Assembly: GCA_014323795.1 (NCBI GenBank)
Contig: JACONK010000001.1
Coordinates: 213,218-277,217, forward strand
Length of the DNA stretch: 64,000 nucleotides
Reading direction: 5' to 3'
Origin: Paracoccaceae bacterium
GTDB taxonomy: Bacteria; Pseudomonadota; Alphaproteobacteria; Rhodobacterales; Rhodobacteraceae
Shown here: positions 11,251 to 21,227 of the stretch, piece after piece
Numbering within the stretch: the stretch's first letter is position 1
Layout of the letters: each line of letters opens with the position of its first letter
Notes under the pieces: model-generated
Databases searched by the model: none
Told to the model about the DNA's origin: nothing
What the model saw: only the letters and a program-made list of their open reading frames with translations
Made by a program: the position numbers and the translations under genes

Positions 11251-12605
11251 GTACGCGGGCTTGCCTGAATTTAGTTAACAAATGTTGAACGTAATGCGGG
11301 CTTTGGAGCGGGATGCCAGTATCGGTTTCTTCGGTTTGACCTTCCCATGTGTCTTCGGTGATTTCAATATTGCGCAGTGCACCGGGAATGGCCCGGATAA
11401 ACCTTCTAACCGTATTTCTTTCGCTCGCGGTTCTGTCCGGACCTGTTTCGCACGGAAGCCTGTTGGAATGAGTATTCTCCGACAGAACATCCGGTTCTGC
11501 CCGTTCAAAGCCTGCGACCCGGATGTGGTTGGTCCCATTGTTAATCGGTACCTCCGCCAGGTCGGTGTCGTGGGTTTGGGGCGCAACATAAAGCCGGTTG
11601 ATCTTGTGATCTTTGCACAGGTCAGGCGGGACGGCCCCGACTGTCCGGGTCCGGGGCGTATGCAGATTGAGCCGGATGCGAAAACTATCGGGTGTGCAGT
11701 GGGCGGGCAGCATCGCGGCATATGCCGGTACATCCGCGCTCGTCACGCACCGCCACCGCCCGCACCTGTCGGCGGGTTTACGCATCGCGGCATATGCCGG
11801 TACATCCGCGCTCGTCACCCGCTGTCTCTGCTTGCCACAGTTGCCAATGCCGGAGCCGAGCGAAAAGTTGCCGCCGATGACACGGATATATTGCAGCACC
11901 ATCATCGGTCAGGACCGCACCTTTGACCGGTTCGCCATGCTTGCCGTTTTCACATTATAGGATTCAGTGCATGAAAAGACAAATTTGCCGTGGGTGATAT
12001 CGACCTGACCGCCGCCGAAGGCCACGGCGTGGATGCGGATCATGGGCCGCACACTCCGGGCCCGGTTGCCTTCGGCACACCAGATTTCCACCTTTTCATT
12101 ACCGCGGCACTTGACGCAATCACCCTTAATACACGGGGGTCGCATCGCGGAAGAATGCGTTGATGTCGCACCAAGGTACCAACTTCACGGCAAAGGCGGC
12201 GTCCGACAACCCGGTTGAATGGGTATATCCTGCCGCCTCACACCTTATAGTGCGCAGTCTAAATCCTTCGAATGCTTCACAGGAGTCCATCTTCAACCAG
12301 CCAGCACAGAACACCAGTGTTTCTGACTGGCGGCATTCCGGAAAGAATCCCCGTTATTGGCATCCGCAAGGCCGGATTCCGCATCTGTCTGATTTTCAAA
12401 CGGGCGAAAGGATTTGGCTTCCTCGTAAAACAGGAATATTTTTAAATCTCATGCGGCGGCGGATTGTCGCACTGCTTTTGCTTGTTTATTGAAGCCAAAT
12501 TTGCTTTTAGGGTGCTGATAGACAACCGGGGGGGTTCTGTCATGATCTGCCCGGGGAATGTACCAAGGCAGATGTGCCGATATCTGCAAATTAGGGAAGC
12601 GAGAT
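11251..12605. other. 1.35-kb gap without a recognisable gene, probably decayed coding DNA
   Basis: No frame here matches a family I know. The longest open frames are 231 codons on minus (11210-11905) and 214 codons on plus (11282-11926); they overlap each other and neither has a convincing ribosome site. Two adjoining minus frames (11909-12145 and 12126-12314) could belong to the same dead gene. A 72-bp direct duplication lies inside. Just before coxB there is an AGGGAAG ribosome site, but I see no clear promoter. Confidence 0.4.
11710..11818. repeat. 72-bp-period direct repeat (two 37-bp identical copies)
   Basis: A 37-bp sequence starting GCATCGCGGCATATG is present at 11710-11746 and again, identical, at 11782-11818, with 35 unrelated bases between. 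The period of 72 bp is a multiple of three, so in the minus frame it reads as the 12-residue segment VTSADVPAYAAM twice. Only two copies, so not a CRISPR. Confidence 0.8.
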
Positions 12606-13508
12606 ATGCAATTTGCGTCCAAAGGAATCATGTGCGCGGGAACCGCACTTATGTCGCTGGCAGGCACTGCCCGGGCACAGGATCATGTTCTTCCGGATCT
12701 GGAGGTTCTGGGCGCACCCGGCCAGGACGGGCTTGGTTTCCAGGCCCCTGCAACGGAAATGATGCGGGATCTGATCTGGCTGGATACATTCCTGCTCTAC
12801 ATCATTACCGGGATATCGCTGTTCGTGACGGTGCTGCTGGTCTACTGCATCCTCCGTTTTAACAAGCGTGCTAATCCGAATCCAGCGACGTTCACACATC
12901 ATTCCGTTCTGGAAATCACCTGGACAGTTGTGCCGATCCTGATCCTGATTGCGATCATCCCGCCATCGCTGACGCTGCTTTTTAAACAGCAGGAAATCCC
13001 GGAGGCAGATATCACGATCAAGGCCGTAGGCAATCAGTGGTATTGGTCCCACGAATACGTCGATCACGGGTTCGTTTTTGACAGTTTCATGCTGCAAAGA
13101 GATGAACTCGCGGATGCTGGTTACGATCAGAAAGACTTCCTGCTGGCCACCGATACTGCCGTTGTGGTACCAACGGGCAAGATAATCGTGGTTCAGGTCA
13201 CCGCCAGTGACGTGATCCATTCCTGGACGATACCGGCCTTTGGCGTAAAACAGGATGCTGTTCCGGGTCGTCTGGCAGAGCTCTGGTTCAAGGTTGATGA
13301 GGGTAAAGAAGGCATCTACTTTGGCCAGTGTTCAGAACTTTGCGGCAAGGATCACTCCTACATGCCGATCACGGTGAAAGCCGTGACCCAGGCTGACTAC
13401 GAAAAGTGGATTGTGGCTGCACAAGAAGAATATGCCGGTATGAAGACCGACACCCGCGTGGCCTATGACAATCGGATGACCGTCTACCCGGTCAAAGCCG
13501 CCAACTGA
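12606..13508 (+). CDS. coxB: cytochrome c oxidase subunit II
   Basis: 300 residues from the ATG at 12606 (AGGGAAGCGAG upstream); this start gives a clean signal peptide ending AGTARA-Q. Two membrane helices follow (about 50-75 and 95-115, the latter EITWTVVPILILIAIIPP), then the periplasmic cupredoxin domain. The CuA ligands are all present: ASDVIHSW histidine, then GQCSELCGKDHSYM with the two cysteines, histidine and methionine. Receives electrons from cytochrome c in the aa3-type terminal oxidase. First gene of the assembly/oxidase operon. Confidence 0.97.
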   Translation: MQFASKGIMCAGTALMSLAGTARAQDHVLPDLEVLGAPGQDGLGFQAPATEMMRDLIWLDTFLLYIITGISLFVTVLLVYCILRFNKRANPNPATFTHHSVLEITWTVVPILILIAIIPPSLTLLFKQQEIPEADITIKAVGNQWYWSHEYVDHGFVFDSFMLQRDELADAGYDQKDFLLATDTAVVVPTGKIIVVQVTASDVIHSWTIPAFGVKQDAVPGRLAELWFKVDEGKEGIYFGQCSELCGKDHSYMPITVKAVTQADYEKWIVAAQEEYAGMKTDTRVAYDNRMTVYPVKAAN

Positions 13509-13527
13509 CTGGCGGCAGGGCAGGTTC

Positions 13528-14475
13528 ATGAGTGACGCAACCTATACCGGCAGCGATTACGAAGCGGAGTTTGATGACTACTTCGCAATCCTGAAGCCGC
13601 GTGTGATGACTCTTGTCGTTTTCACCGCCGCTGTTGGCCTGATCGTGGCACCGGTATCCATTAATCCGGTGATCGGCTTTGCGGCGATCCTCTTTATTGC
13701 GCTGGGCGCGGGTGCTTCCGGTGCGTTGAATATGTGGTGGGATGCCGACATCGACGCAATCATGCGCCGCACAGCGAATCGGCCAGTGCCCGGCGGGCGG
13801 GTCAGTGCGTCAAACGCGATGATCTTTGGTCTGTGGCTTTCGGTTATCTCTGTCGGCATGCTGGCACTGACGTCAAACCTGTTCTCTGCCGGGTTTCTGG
13901 CGTTCACAATCTTCTTCTATGCCGTGATTTACACGATACTGCTGAAGCGCCGGACGCCCCAGAGCATCGTGATTGGTGGCGCAGCGGGCGCTTTTCCGCC
14001 GATGATCGGCTGGACCGTGGCAACTGGCAGCGTATCTATCGAAAGTGTGCTGATGTTTGCAATTATCTTCATGTGGACTCCCCCTCATTTCTGGGCGCTG
14101 GCACTGTTCACGAAAGAGGACTACTCGAATGCTCAGGTACCGGTACTGACTGTAACCCGCGGTCGCGCAAGCACACGGCGTCACATCTTCTGGTACGCAG
14201 TCCTTTTGGGCGGAGTGTGTCTAACAACCGCCTTTACCAGCATTGGCGGGCCAATTTTTCTTCTAACGGCACTGGCCTTAAACGGGTCGTTCCTTGTAAG
14301 TGCTTATCGGATACGGCAGCGCGGAGATTCTGATAGTGCAGCCGATGAGCATCTGGTGGAACGCAAGTTCTTCAAGCAGTCGCTGATCTATCTTTTTGCT
14401 CATTTTGCAGCCCTTTTGGGCGATGATCTTCTGCGGTTCTTTGGGCTGCTTGATTTCTGGCCACTAGTTATCTAA
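13528..14475 (+). CDS. ctaB: protoheme IX farnesyltransferase (heme O synthase)
   Basis: 315 residues, a UbiA-family membrane prenyltransferase that makes heme O, the precursor of heme A for the oxidase. The prenyl-diphosphate site is visible as NMWWDADIDAIMRRTANRPVP (about residues 70-90), and the second conserved region as MWTPPHFWALAL near residue 188. About eight or nine hydrophobic helices. It starts 19 bp after coxB and its TAATG stop/start is shared with the next small gene. Confidence 0.97.
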   Translation: MSDATYTGSDYEAEFDDYFAILKPRVMTLVVFTAAVGLIVAPVSINPVIGFAAILFIALGAGASGALNMWWDADIDAIMRRTANRPVPGGRVSASNAMIFGLWLSVISVGMLALTSNLFSAGFLAFTIFFYAVIYTILLKRRTPQSIVIGGAAGAFPPMIGWTVATGSVSIESVLMFAIIFMWTPPHFWALALFTKEDYSNAQVPVLTVTRGRASTRRHIFWYAVLLGGVCLTTAFTSIGGPIFLLTALALNGSFLVSAYRIRQRGDSDSAADEHLVERKFFKQSLIYLFAHFAALLGDDLLRFFGLLDFWPLVI

Positions 14476-14663
14476 TGACGATTGGCGACAAACATCCGCA
14501 AGCGCACCGGAAGTGCCGCTCAAACCTGATGCTGGGCGTCGTGCTGGCCGGTTTTGTCGTGGTCGTCTTTGCGGTGACGGTTGCCAAGATGACGCGCGGC
14601 GACAGTGACAAGATGGAAGCCTTCGATCACGTGCTGCGCCCGCAATTTGAGATCGCGGAATGA
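14475..14663 (+). CDS. CoxF-like small oxidase-operon protein
   Basis: 62 residues with one membrane helix (LMLGVVLAGFVVVVFAVTVAKM). The position between ctaB and ctaG, with its ATG overlapping the ctaB stop and its end overlapping the ctaG start by 4 bases, is that of the small CoxF/assembly protein of Rhodobacteraceae. The function is not established. Too small for motif analysis; the call rests on context and the single transmembrane layout. Confidence 0.8.
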   Translation: MTIGDKHPQAHRKCRSNLMLGVVLAGFVVVVFAVTVAKMTRGDSDKMEAFDHVLRPQFEIAE

Positions 14664-15229
14664 CATCCAAGCACCGCACGGTTTTGAATCTCCTTATGCT
14701 TGTCTGTGCCATGCTGGCACTGAGTTTCGCCAGTGTACCTCTTTATGACTGGTTCTGTCGGGTGACCGGATACGGGGGGACGACCCAGGCTGCATACGCC
14801 GAATCTGACGTCGTGCTTGACCAGGTGATTAAGGTGCGATTTGACGGATCGCTGACCGACGGGATGCAATGGGATTTCAAACCCGTCGTGCGCACGATGG
14901 TTCTGAAGATCGGGGAGACAGGGTTGGCCTTTTATGAGGCGCACAATCCGACCAGCCGGCCCATCGCAGGGACAGCGAACTTCAACGTTTTTCCTTTTGC
15001 TGCGGGCAGTTACTTTTCGAAGATTGACTGCTTCTGCTTTGAACTGCAGGTGCTGCAGCCTGGAGAAACCGTGCAAATGCCAGTGACATTCTTCGTTGAT
15101 CCGGAGATCAGGGAAGATGCAGAGGCACGGTCGATCAAGGCGATCACACTCAGTTACACGTTTTACGAAACGAACGTGCCTGGGGAACAGGCAAGCCTAA
15201 GCCGTCCTGAAACAAACAGAAGGCGATAA
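14660..15229 (+). CDS. ctaG: cytochrome c oxidase assembly protein CtaG (Cox11)
   Basis: 189 residues. An N-terminal membrane anchor ([33 protein letters not shown]) leads into the periplasmic copper-chaperone domain. The copper-binding CFCF motif ([16 protein letters not shown]) is present, and the conserved [18 protein letters not shown] is the family signature. It delivers copper to the CuB site of subunit I. Translationally coupled to the small gene before it. Confidence 0.97.
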   Translation: MTSKHRTVLNLLMLVCAMLALSFASVPLYDWFCRVTGYGGTTQAAYAESDVVLDQVIKVRFDGSLTDGMQWDFKPVVRTMVLKIGETGLAFYEAHNPTSRPIAGTANFNVFPFAAGSYFSKIDCFCFELQVLQPGETVQMPVTFFVDPEIREDAEARSIKAITLSYTFYETNVPGEQASLSRPETNRRR

Positions 15230-15243
15230 TGGAGAGAACCAAA

Positions 15244-16056
15244 ATGGCAGGTGCGAAAAACCACGATTACCACATTCTGAACCCTTCAATCTGGCCTATG
15301 GCTGGTGCCCTGTCCGCGCTGGTTCTGTTGTCCGGTTCTGTTGTTTGGATGGGCGGGTATCAGGAATTTCCCTGGCTGATGATCCTCGGCTTCGTCGGGG
15401 TTTTGGCTGTCATGGCACTCTGGTGGTACGATGTTATCGTTGAATCACATCAAGGGGACCACACATCGGTCGTTGTAATCGGCCTGCGCTATGGCGTGAT
15501 CATGTTTATCATGTCAGAGGTGATGTTTTTCGTAGCCTGGTTCTGGTCTTTCTTCAAGCACGCGCTTTACCCCATGCACCCGGACGGGCTGAGCCCGGCG
15601 ATTGACGGTGCCTGGCCACCTGCGGGGATCGAGACGTTTGATCCTTGGCACCTGCCGCTGATCAACACTCTGGTTCTGCTGTGTTCCGGTGCTTTTGCGA
15701 CCTGGGCACACCACGCGCTGGCGCATGATAATGATCGCAAGGGCTTAATCCGGGGTCTGATCGGCGCGATTGTGCTGGGGATATTTTTCACCATTCTCCA
15801 AATCTACGAATACGGCCACGCGGCATTCAGCTTTTCCGGCAATATCTACGGCGCGAACTTTTTCATGGCGACCGGCTTCCACGGCTTTCACGTGATTATC
15901 GGCACCTTGTTCCTGGCGGTCTGCCTGTGGCGTGCGTTGATGGGTCACTTCACCAAGGAAAAGCACGTGGGTTTTGAGGCAGCTGCCTGGTACTGGCACT
16001 TCGTCGATGTGGTCTGGCTGTTCCTGTTTGCGGCAGTCTACATTTGGGCACAGTAA
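15244..16056 (+). CDS. coxC: cytochrome c oxidase subunit III
   Basis: 270 residues from the ATG at 15244 ([18 protein letters not shown]), the start usual in relatives. An in-frame ATG at 15229 overlapping the ctaG stop would place the GGAGAG ribosome site inside the gene. Seven-helix pattern with the conserved [32 protein letters not shown] and the C-terminal [17 protein letters not shown]. Core subunit of the aa3 oxidase, stabilising the catalytic subunit. Operon end before the IS remnant. Confidence 0.97.
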   Translation: MAGAKNHDYHILNPSIWPMAGALSALVLLSGSVVWMGGYQEFPWLMILGFVGVLAVMALWWYDVIVESHQGDHTSVVVIGLRYGVIMFIMSEVMFFVAWFWSFFKHALYPMHPDGLSPAIDGAWPPAGIETFDPWHLPLINTLVLLCSGAFATWAHHALAHDNDRKGLIRGLIGAIVLGIFFTILQIYEYGHAAFSFSGNIYGANFFMATGFHGFHVIIGTLFLAVCLWRALMGHFTKEKHVGFEAAAWYWHFVDVVWLFLFAAVYIWAQ

Positions 16057-16169
16057 AGGAACTGACGGTTTTCGGGGGGCATCGGTCCGTGCCCTTTTGT
16101 TAGGACGGGCCTTGGAGTCTGTCTCAATTTTTCCGCGGTGTTTTGCGATGTGTCATGTCGGCCTGATTT

Positions 16170-16616
16170 TCAGATGGCAGTGCTGTGGTTCCATGCGCTT
16201 GCGGATGTGGTTGACCGTTCCCGGTCTTTCACCAGCCTTCTGTAACTCCCCGCCCGGCGGTGTGCGATGACAACAAGGCCGGTTACCCCTGTGGGTCGCA
16301 TGGCGACCCTGATTGCAGACCCTTCGGTTGCCACCATTGTGGTGCGCCACTTGTCACCCGCATTGCCGCCATCCGCTAAAATACGGCGGATCATCGGATG
16401 GTTGGCGGGTGCCGTCCTGAGCACGTCCGGGGTGTGGCGCGACCCTGAATATCGGCGTTGCGGCAAGGGAAACGGTGCAATCGGTTCCCACTCTGAGTCG
16501 GTTATATCGCTTGCATAGCGCTGGCCAGGCTGGCCATAATCACGACAAAGGATTTCAGTCCAGGGCAGGGTTCTCTCCGGTTGCAACAAATCGGATGAAC
16601 CAAAGACTGAAATCAT
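16170..16616 (-). pseudogene. IS5-family transposase remnant
   Basis: The minus frame carries two recognisable blocks of an IS5-family transposase: RYASDITDSEWEPIAPF (N-terminal, about residue 33) and ILADGGNAGDKWRTTM followed by GLVVIAHRRAG and RRLVKDRERSTTSASAW (the DDE-domain end). The 148-codon frame lacks the central DD region and is far too short for a working transposase of about 250 residues. It splits coxC from surf1, which are adjacent in relatives. Terminal repeats were not resolved. The surrounding 16057-16708 holds no other gene. Confidence 0.8.
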
Positions 16617-16708
16617 TCAACCTAGATTTCGGGCGGGATCTGAGGGATTCTGTCCTTCGGCTTTGCGAGCCTCATCCGGGATATTCCCGGTAGAAAGACG
16701 GGGAATCT

Positions 16709-17383
16709 ATGCGCTACATGTTCGCATTGGTGCTTGGCTTCGGCGGCTTGGCAATCCTTTTGTGGCTGGGTTTCTGGCAACTGGATCGGCTGACCCGGAA
16801 AGCGGAAAAATTGGCTGAGATTGACGCACGTATGCAGGCCAGTCCTCTGGCAGTCCCCGATGCGCCAGCGCAGGCGGAGCATAACTATCTGCAGGTGTTT
16901 GCAACCGGAAGTCTGACGGGGGAAGAAATCCACGTTCTGACCTCGAAAAAAAACGCGGGGCCCGGGTTTCTGGTGATCTCAAAGCTGGTGCTTGGGGAGG
17001 GACGTAAGGTGCTCGTTGACCTCGGATTTGTGCCTGAGACGCGCAAGAATGAAAAGCGGCACCAAGGTGCGGTGGAGCTGACAGGCAGCCTTTTTTGGCC
17101 TAATGAGATGGACCCGCTCTTCACCCCGGACCCGGATTTGGTTGGTAACCGCTGGTTTGCGCGCGACCTGCCCGCCATGGCAGCCATCCTTGAGACGGAA
17201 CCGGTACTAATCGTCGCAAGCGCGGTGCAACCGGAATCGGACAATATGCCGACCCCTGTCCGGGTGGCGGCGAATATCCCCAATAACCATCTGGAATATG
17301 CGGTAACCTGGTTTTCCATGGCAGCCTGCTGGTTGGCAATGACAGTTTGTCTGATCTGGCGTATCAAGCGGCGCATGACCTAA
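16709..17383 (+). CDS. SURF1 family protein (oxidase assembly)
   Basis: 224 residues with an N-terminal helix (MFALVLGFGGLAILLWLGFWQLDRLTRK, including the family WQLxR-type motif) and a C-terminal helix (LEYAVTWFSMAACWLAMTVCLIWRIKRR). This two-helix plan with an intermembrane/periplasmic domain is characteristic of SURF1/Shy1, which helps insert heme A into oxidase subunit I. The HLEYAVTWFSMA segment is well conserved. The gene belongs to the cox operon in relatives but is separated here by the IS remnant. Confidence 0.93.
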   Translation: MRYMFALVLGFGGLAILLWLGFWQLDRLTRKAEKLAEIDARMQASPLAVPDAPAQAEHNYLQVFATGSLTGEEIHVLTSKKNAGPGFLVISKLVLGEGRKVLVDLGFVPETRKNEKRHQGAVELTGSLFWPNEMDPLFTPDPDLVGNRWFARDLPAMAAILETEPVLIVASAVQPESDNMPTPVRVAANIPNNHLEYAVTWFSMAACWLAMTVCLIWRIKRRMT

Positions 17384-17393
17384 GAGAATCGCC

Positions 17394-18788
17394 ATGCGGT
17401 ACATTTCTACCCGGGGTGCGTCCCCGACGCTGAGCTTTGAGGATGCCGTGCTTACCGGGCTCGCCTGCGATGGCGGGCTTTATGTACCGGAGTTTTTTCC
17501 TGCGCTGAGCGCGGAGGATATCGCGGGCTTCGCTGGCCAGATATATGAAGATGTGGCCTTTATCGTGATGAAGCCGTTCATCGGCGACGCTTTCACGGAT
17601 ACCGAATTCCGAGAGATCATCGCACGGGCCTATTCTGTTTTCGGCCATGATGCGCGCTGCCCGCTCAAGCAGCTTGCCCATAACCATTTCCTGCTGGAAC
17701 TGTTCCATGGGCCGACGCTGGCTTTCAAGGACGTGGCTATGCAGCTGATCGGCCAGATGTTCCAGGTCGCATTGGGTCGTGCGGGCAAGAGCGTGACGAT
17801 TGTGGGTGCCACCAGCGGCGACACAGGGTCGGCGGCAATGGAGGCGTTTCGCGGGCTTGACGCGGTGAATACCTTTATCATGTATCCTCACGGGCGCGTC
17901 AGCGAAGTGCAGCGGCGGCAGATGACCTGCGTGGCCGGGGACAATGTACATGCGCTGGCTGTCGATGGGGACTTCGACACATGCCAGGCACTCTTGAAGG
18001 ATATGTTCAGCGATTTCGATTTCCGTGACAGGATGCGGCTTGCCAGCGTGAACTCTATCAACTGGGCGCGTATTCTGGCGCAGGTAGTCTACTACTTTAC
18101 CTCGGCTGTGGCACTGGGGGCACCGTACCGGGCGGTCAGTTTCTGTGTGCCGACGGGTAACTTCGGCGACATCTTTGCGGGTTATGTTGCCAAGCGCATG
18201 GGACTGCCTATCGACCGTCTGGTGATCGCCACGAACCAAAATGACATCCTGCACCGGACTCTGCAATCCGGTGTCCACGAAAAGAACGACGTTATCCCCT
18301 CGATCAGCCCGTCGATGGATATTCAGGTATCTTCCAACTTCGAACGGCTGGTTTTCGATCTTTATGATCGGAAAGGTTCCGCAGTGGCACAGCTTTTTGA
18401 CGGACTGAGGGCTGACGGGCGATTTGATCTGAGCCCGGGTGCACTGTCGCGCCTGCGCAATGAGTTTGACAGCGGGCGCGTGAGCGAGGCGGAAACTTCA
18501 CGTGCAATCACCGATTTCATGCGTCGTACGGGTGCAGTGCTCTGCCCACATACCGCGATTGGCGCACTGGTGGCTGAGCGGCAGGTTGATGCAAGTGATA
18601 CGCCGGTGATAACGCTCGCCACCGCGCATCCGGCCAAGTTTCCGGATGCGATAGAAGCGGCTGTTGGTGTTCGCCCGAACCTGCCGAAACGTATGGTTGA
18701 TCTGTTCGATCTGGAAGAGCGGGCAACCCGCGTGGCAGGCGATCTGGCCATGGTGGAATCGGTGATCCGTGAAAGGACAAATATTTGA
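17394..18788 (+). CDS. thrC: threonine synthase
   Basis: 464 residues, PLP-dependent, converting O-phosphohomoserine to threonine. Start MRYISTRGASPTLSFEDAVLTGLACDGGLYVP is typical of the long proteobacterial/yeast-type enzyme. The PLP lysine lies in GPTLAFKDVAMQLIGQM (about residue 111), and VGATSGDTGSAAMEAF and PTGNFGDIFAGYVAKRMG bind the cofactor phosphate. It starts 10 bp after surf1, and its TGA overlaps the TTG start of the peptidase gene. Confidence 0.97.
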   Translation: MRYISTRGASPTLSFEDAVLTGLACDGGLYVPEFFPALSAEDIAGFAGQIYEDVAFIVMKPFIGDAFTDTEFREIIARAYSVFGHDARCPLKQLAHNHFLLELFHGPTLAFKDVAMQLIGQMFQVALGRAGKSVTIVGATSGDTGSAAMEAFRGLDAVNTFIMYPHGRVSEVQRRQMTCVAGDNVHALAVDGDFDTCQALLKDMFSDFDFRDRMRLASVNSINWARILAQVVYYFTSAVALGAPYRAVSFCVPTGNFGDIFAGYVAKRMGLPIDRLVIATNQNDILHRTLQSGVHEKNDVIPSISPSMDIQVSSNFERLVFDLYDRKGSAVAQLFDGLRADGRFDLSPGALSRLRNEFDSGRVSEAETSRAITDFMRRTGAVLCPHTAIGALVAERQVDASDTPVITLATAHPAKFPDAIEAAVGVRPNLPKRMVDLFDLEERATRVAGDLAMVESVIRERTNI

Positions 18789-20047
18789 CAGTTGAAACGA
18801 CAACGCTTGGAAACGGTTTTCGGATTGTTTCAGAACGCATGGAGGGGCTGCAGTCCGCCGCACTGGGGATCTGGGTCGGTGCAGGCGGTCGCCATGAACG
18901 CGTGGAGCAGAACGGCGTAGCCCACTTTCTGGAGCATATGGCGTTCAAAGGCACAGAGCGGCGCAAGGCACTGCAGATTGTGGAAGAGATTGAAAACGCG
19001 GGCGGGTATATCAACGCCTATACCAGCCGGGAAATGACGGCTTATTACGTGCGCGTACTGGAAGATGACGTGCCGCTGGCGGTGGATGTGATCTCTGACA
19101 TCGTGCTGAACCCGATCTTCGATCCTTCGGAGGTGGAGGTTGAACGCGGGGTGATTTTGCAGGAAATCGGGCGGTCGCTCGATACGCCGGACGATGTGAT
19201 TTTCGATTGGCTGCAAGGGGTGAGCTATCCCGACCAGCCCATCGGGCGCACGATCCTGGGGCCGGAGGAGCGCGTACGGGCATTTTCGCGGAACGATTTG
19301 CAGACCTTTGTGGGGGAGCATTATCGCCCGGACAATATGATTTTGGCGGCGGCTGGCGCGGTGCATCACGCCGCCCTTGTGCAACTGGCGGAGACGGCCT
19401 TCGGTGCGCTCGGCTGCCGGGCAGGGCATGTGATTGTTCCGGCCACCTACTGCGGGGGGGAGCACCGGGTTGTAAAGAACCTTGAGCAGGCACATTTTGC
19501 CCTGGCGTGCGAGATTGGGGGCTACCGTGATCCGTCGTTCTACACAACCCAGGTTTATGCCCTGGTGCTGGGCGGCGGGATGTCGTCGCGGCTTTTCCAG
19601 GAATTGCGCGAAAAGCGGGGTCTCTGTTATTCAATCTACGCCAACGCGGGTACCTATGCAGATACCGGTACGCTAACAATCTATGCAGGCACCAGTGCCG
19701 GGAACGTGGCCCAACTGTCGGAACTTTGCATTGACGAACTGCGGCGGTCAGCGGCTGATATGACCGATGTGGAGGTGGAACGGGCCAAAACTCAGATGAA
19801 AGCGGGTATGCTCATGGGACTGGAAAGCCCGTCGGCCCGCTGTGAACGGCTGGCGCGAATGACCCATATCTGGGGCCGGGTGCCATGCCTTGATGAGGTC
19901 GTCGGGAAGATTGAGGCTGTGGACCGTGGCAAGGTCACAGCTTATGCTGGCACGTTGTGCGTGCGTGCCGCGCCATCTCTGGCACTTTATGGGCCTGTTG
20001 CCGATGCCCCGGAGGTGGACGTGCTCGCAGCGCGGCTGGCAAATTGA
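18785..20047 (+). CDS. M16-family zinc metallopeptidase (processing-peptidase-like)
   Basis: 420 residues with a TTG start that overlaps the thrC stop by 4 bases. The inverted zinc motif HFLEHMAFKGT (HxxEH) lies near residue 46, with the third ligand region EVEVERGVILQEI about 75 residues later. The C-terminal half has the glycine-rich GGGMSSRLFQELREKRGLCYSI of the mitochondrial processing peptidase/PqqL type. The natural substrate is unknown. The thrC-M16 pair is conserved in Rhodobacteraceae. Confidence 0.95.
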   Translation: MTVETTTLGNGFRIVSERMEGLQSAALGIWVGAGGRHERVEQNGVAHFLEHMAFKGTERRKALQIVEEIENAGGYINAYTSREMTAYYVRVLEDDVPLAVDVISDIVLNPIFDPSEVEVERGVILQEIGRSLDTPDDVIFDWLQGVSYPDQPIGRTILGPEERVRAFSRNDLQTFVGEHYRPDNMILAAAGAVHHAALVQLAETAFGALGCRAGHVIVPATYCGGEHRVVKNLEQAHFALACEIGGYRDPSFYTTQVYALVLGGGMSSRLFQELREKRGLCYSIYANAGTYADTGTLTIYAGTSAGNVAQLSELCIDELRRSAADMTDVEVERAKTQMKAGMLMGLESPSARCERLARMTHIWGRVPCLDEVVGKIEAVDRGKVTAYAGTLCVRAAPSLALYGPVADAPEVDVLAARLAN

Positions 20048-20074
20048 GTCAGGGCTCCAGGTTCACGACTCATA

Positions 20075-20317
20075 TCCAGCGGACGACGCGTGCCGTGCGA
20101 AAATGCCCCTGTCGCTCCGCCGTTTCCAACGGTTGTAAAGCGTCTTGTGCGGGCCTTGGGCAATCGGGGCATCTCGCCTCTGTCAAGCCATTGCGATTTA
20201 TGAGGATTATGCCGCCCGGAATGCGCCAGTCATCGGCGCGTGGCTTGCCGTGGGACTTGGGAAAAGGGTTTCATGACACACCATCCGCGCATCTGTCAGC
20301 CGGAACAGACCAGCCAT
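20075..20317 (-). pseudogene. IS5-family (IS427-like) transposase orfA remnant
   Basis: Read on minus from the ATG at 20317, the sequence gives MAGLFRLTDARM. After a frameshift it gives FPKSHGKPRADDWRIPGGI and LINRNGL, then RDAPIAQGPHKTLYNRW and KRRSDRGIFAR in another frame. These blocks are the N-terminal part of IS5/IS427-type transposases (pattern LTDAQM, SHGKPRVDDRRVLSGI, GPHKTLYNRW). Stops and at least two frameshifts separate them and the catalytic half is missing. The remaining 20318-20585 gap holds no gene I can support. Confidence 0.75.
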
Positions 20318-20585
20318 GGTCACCGCATGTTTTTCAAACCATGAATCACACTGGCACCGCAAAAATCAATAGATCCTGACCCTGGCCATCATGATCTTTG
20401 GCCGGTTCACACCGAAGTATTTTGGCGGGCCAAAGATAATTGGCACCCTCACATAGCGTAATTCGGGGCGTCTGATTTTTTTGCGCTTCATCCCGGATTT
20501 TTATCGCGATGCCGCATTTTGCGCTTGAACACAGATCATATTCCCAAATACTTGTTAAATAAATCAAAACCCGGAGGTTGTTCTT

Positions 20586-21191
20586 GTGTCAAGGAACCCG
20601 TCCCCTTCCGTTCTGTCAGATGTCATAGTGCCTGTCGACGGTGCGCTTTTGTGGGCTAAGCGGATCGCGCTTGTGGCCTTTGGCATTATTGCGCTCGCAC
20701 TTGCGGCAAAAGTGAAGTTCCCGGTGCCGCCATCGCCGGTGCCAGTGACGTTCGGCACCTTCATCGTGCTGGGTATCGGGGCTGCTTACGGGCCGCGACT
20801 GGGGTTTGCGACAATCTTTGGCTATATGCTGGTTGGGGCCGCGGGCTTTGATGTCTTTGCAGACTCAAGCGCAGAAAAGAACGGCATTGCCTACATGCTC
20901 GGCGGATCAGGCGGGTATCTGCTCGGTTACGTGCTTGCCACGCTTGCACTCGGTACACTGGCACTGCGGGGCTGGGATCGGTCGGTCCTTTGGATGGCAC
21001 TTGCCATGCTGATCGGCAACGTGCTGATCTATGTGCCGGGGCTGCTGTGGCTGAGTACCTTTGCAGACAGTTGGACGCAGACCTTTGCCTGGGGGCTGAC
21101 GCCGTTTCTGGTGGGCGACGCGATGAAGTTTGCGCTGGCTGTGCTTCTTTTCCCCGCATTTTGGAATATCGTCGGCACAGCCCGCGGCTAA
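20586..21191 (+). CDS. bioY: biotin transporter BioY
   Basis: 201 residues with a GTG start preceded by CGGAGG. Hydrophobic, about six helices, with the family region KVKFPVPPSPVPVTFGTFIVLGIGAAYGPRLG (about 40-70) and GSGGYLLGYVLATLALG. BioY is the substrate-binding membrane subunit of the ECF biotin importer; in some bacteria it works alone. bioM/bioN are not adjacent. I looked for a BioR-type operator before the start and saw none. Confidence 0.94.
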   Translation: MSRNPSPSVLSDVIVPVDGALLWAKRIALVAFGIIALALAAKVKFPVPPSPVPVTFGTFIVLGIGAAYGPRLGFATIFGYMLVGAAGFDVFADSSAEKNGIAYMLGGSGGYLLGYVLATLALGTLALRGWDRSVLWMALAMLIGNVLIYVPGLLWLSTFADSWTQTFAWGLTPFLVGDAMKFALAVLLFPAFWNIVGTARG

Positions 21192-21227
21192 CAAAATCAT
21201 GAAATACCTGTTGGGGCGGGAATCTTT

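Noticed and set aside
20318..20585. BioR operator before bioY
   Set aside because: No TTATMKATAA-type palindrome found.
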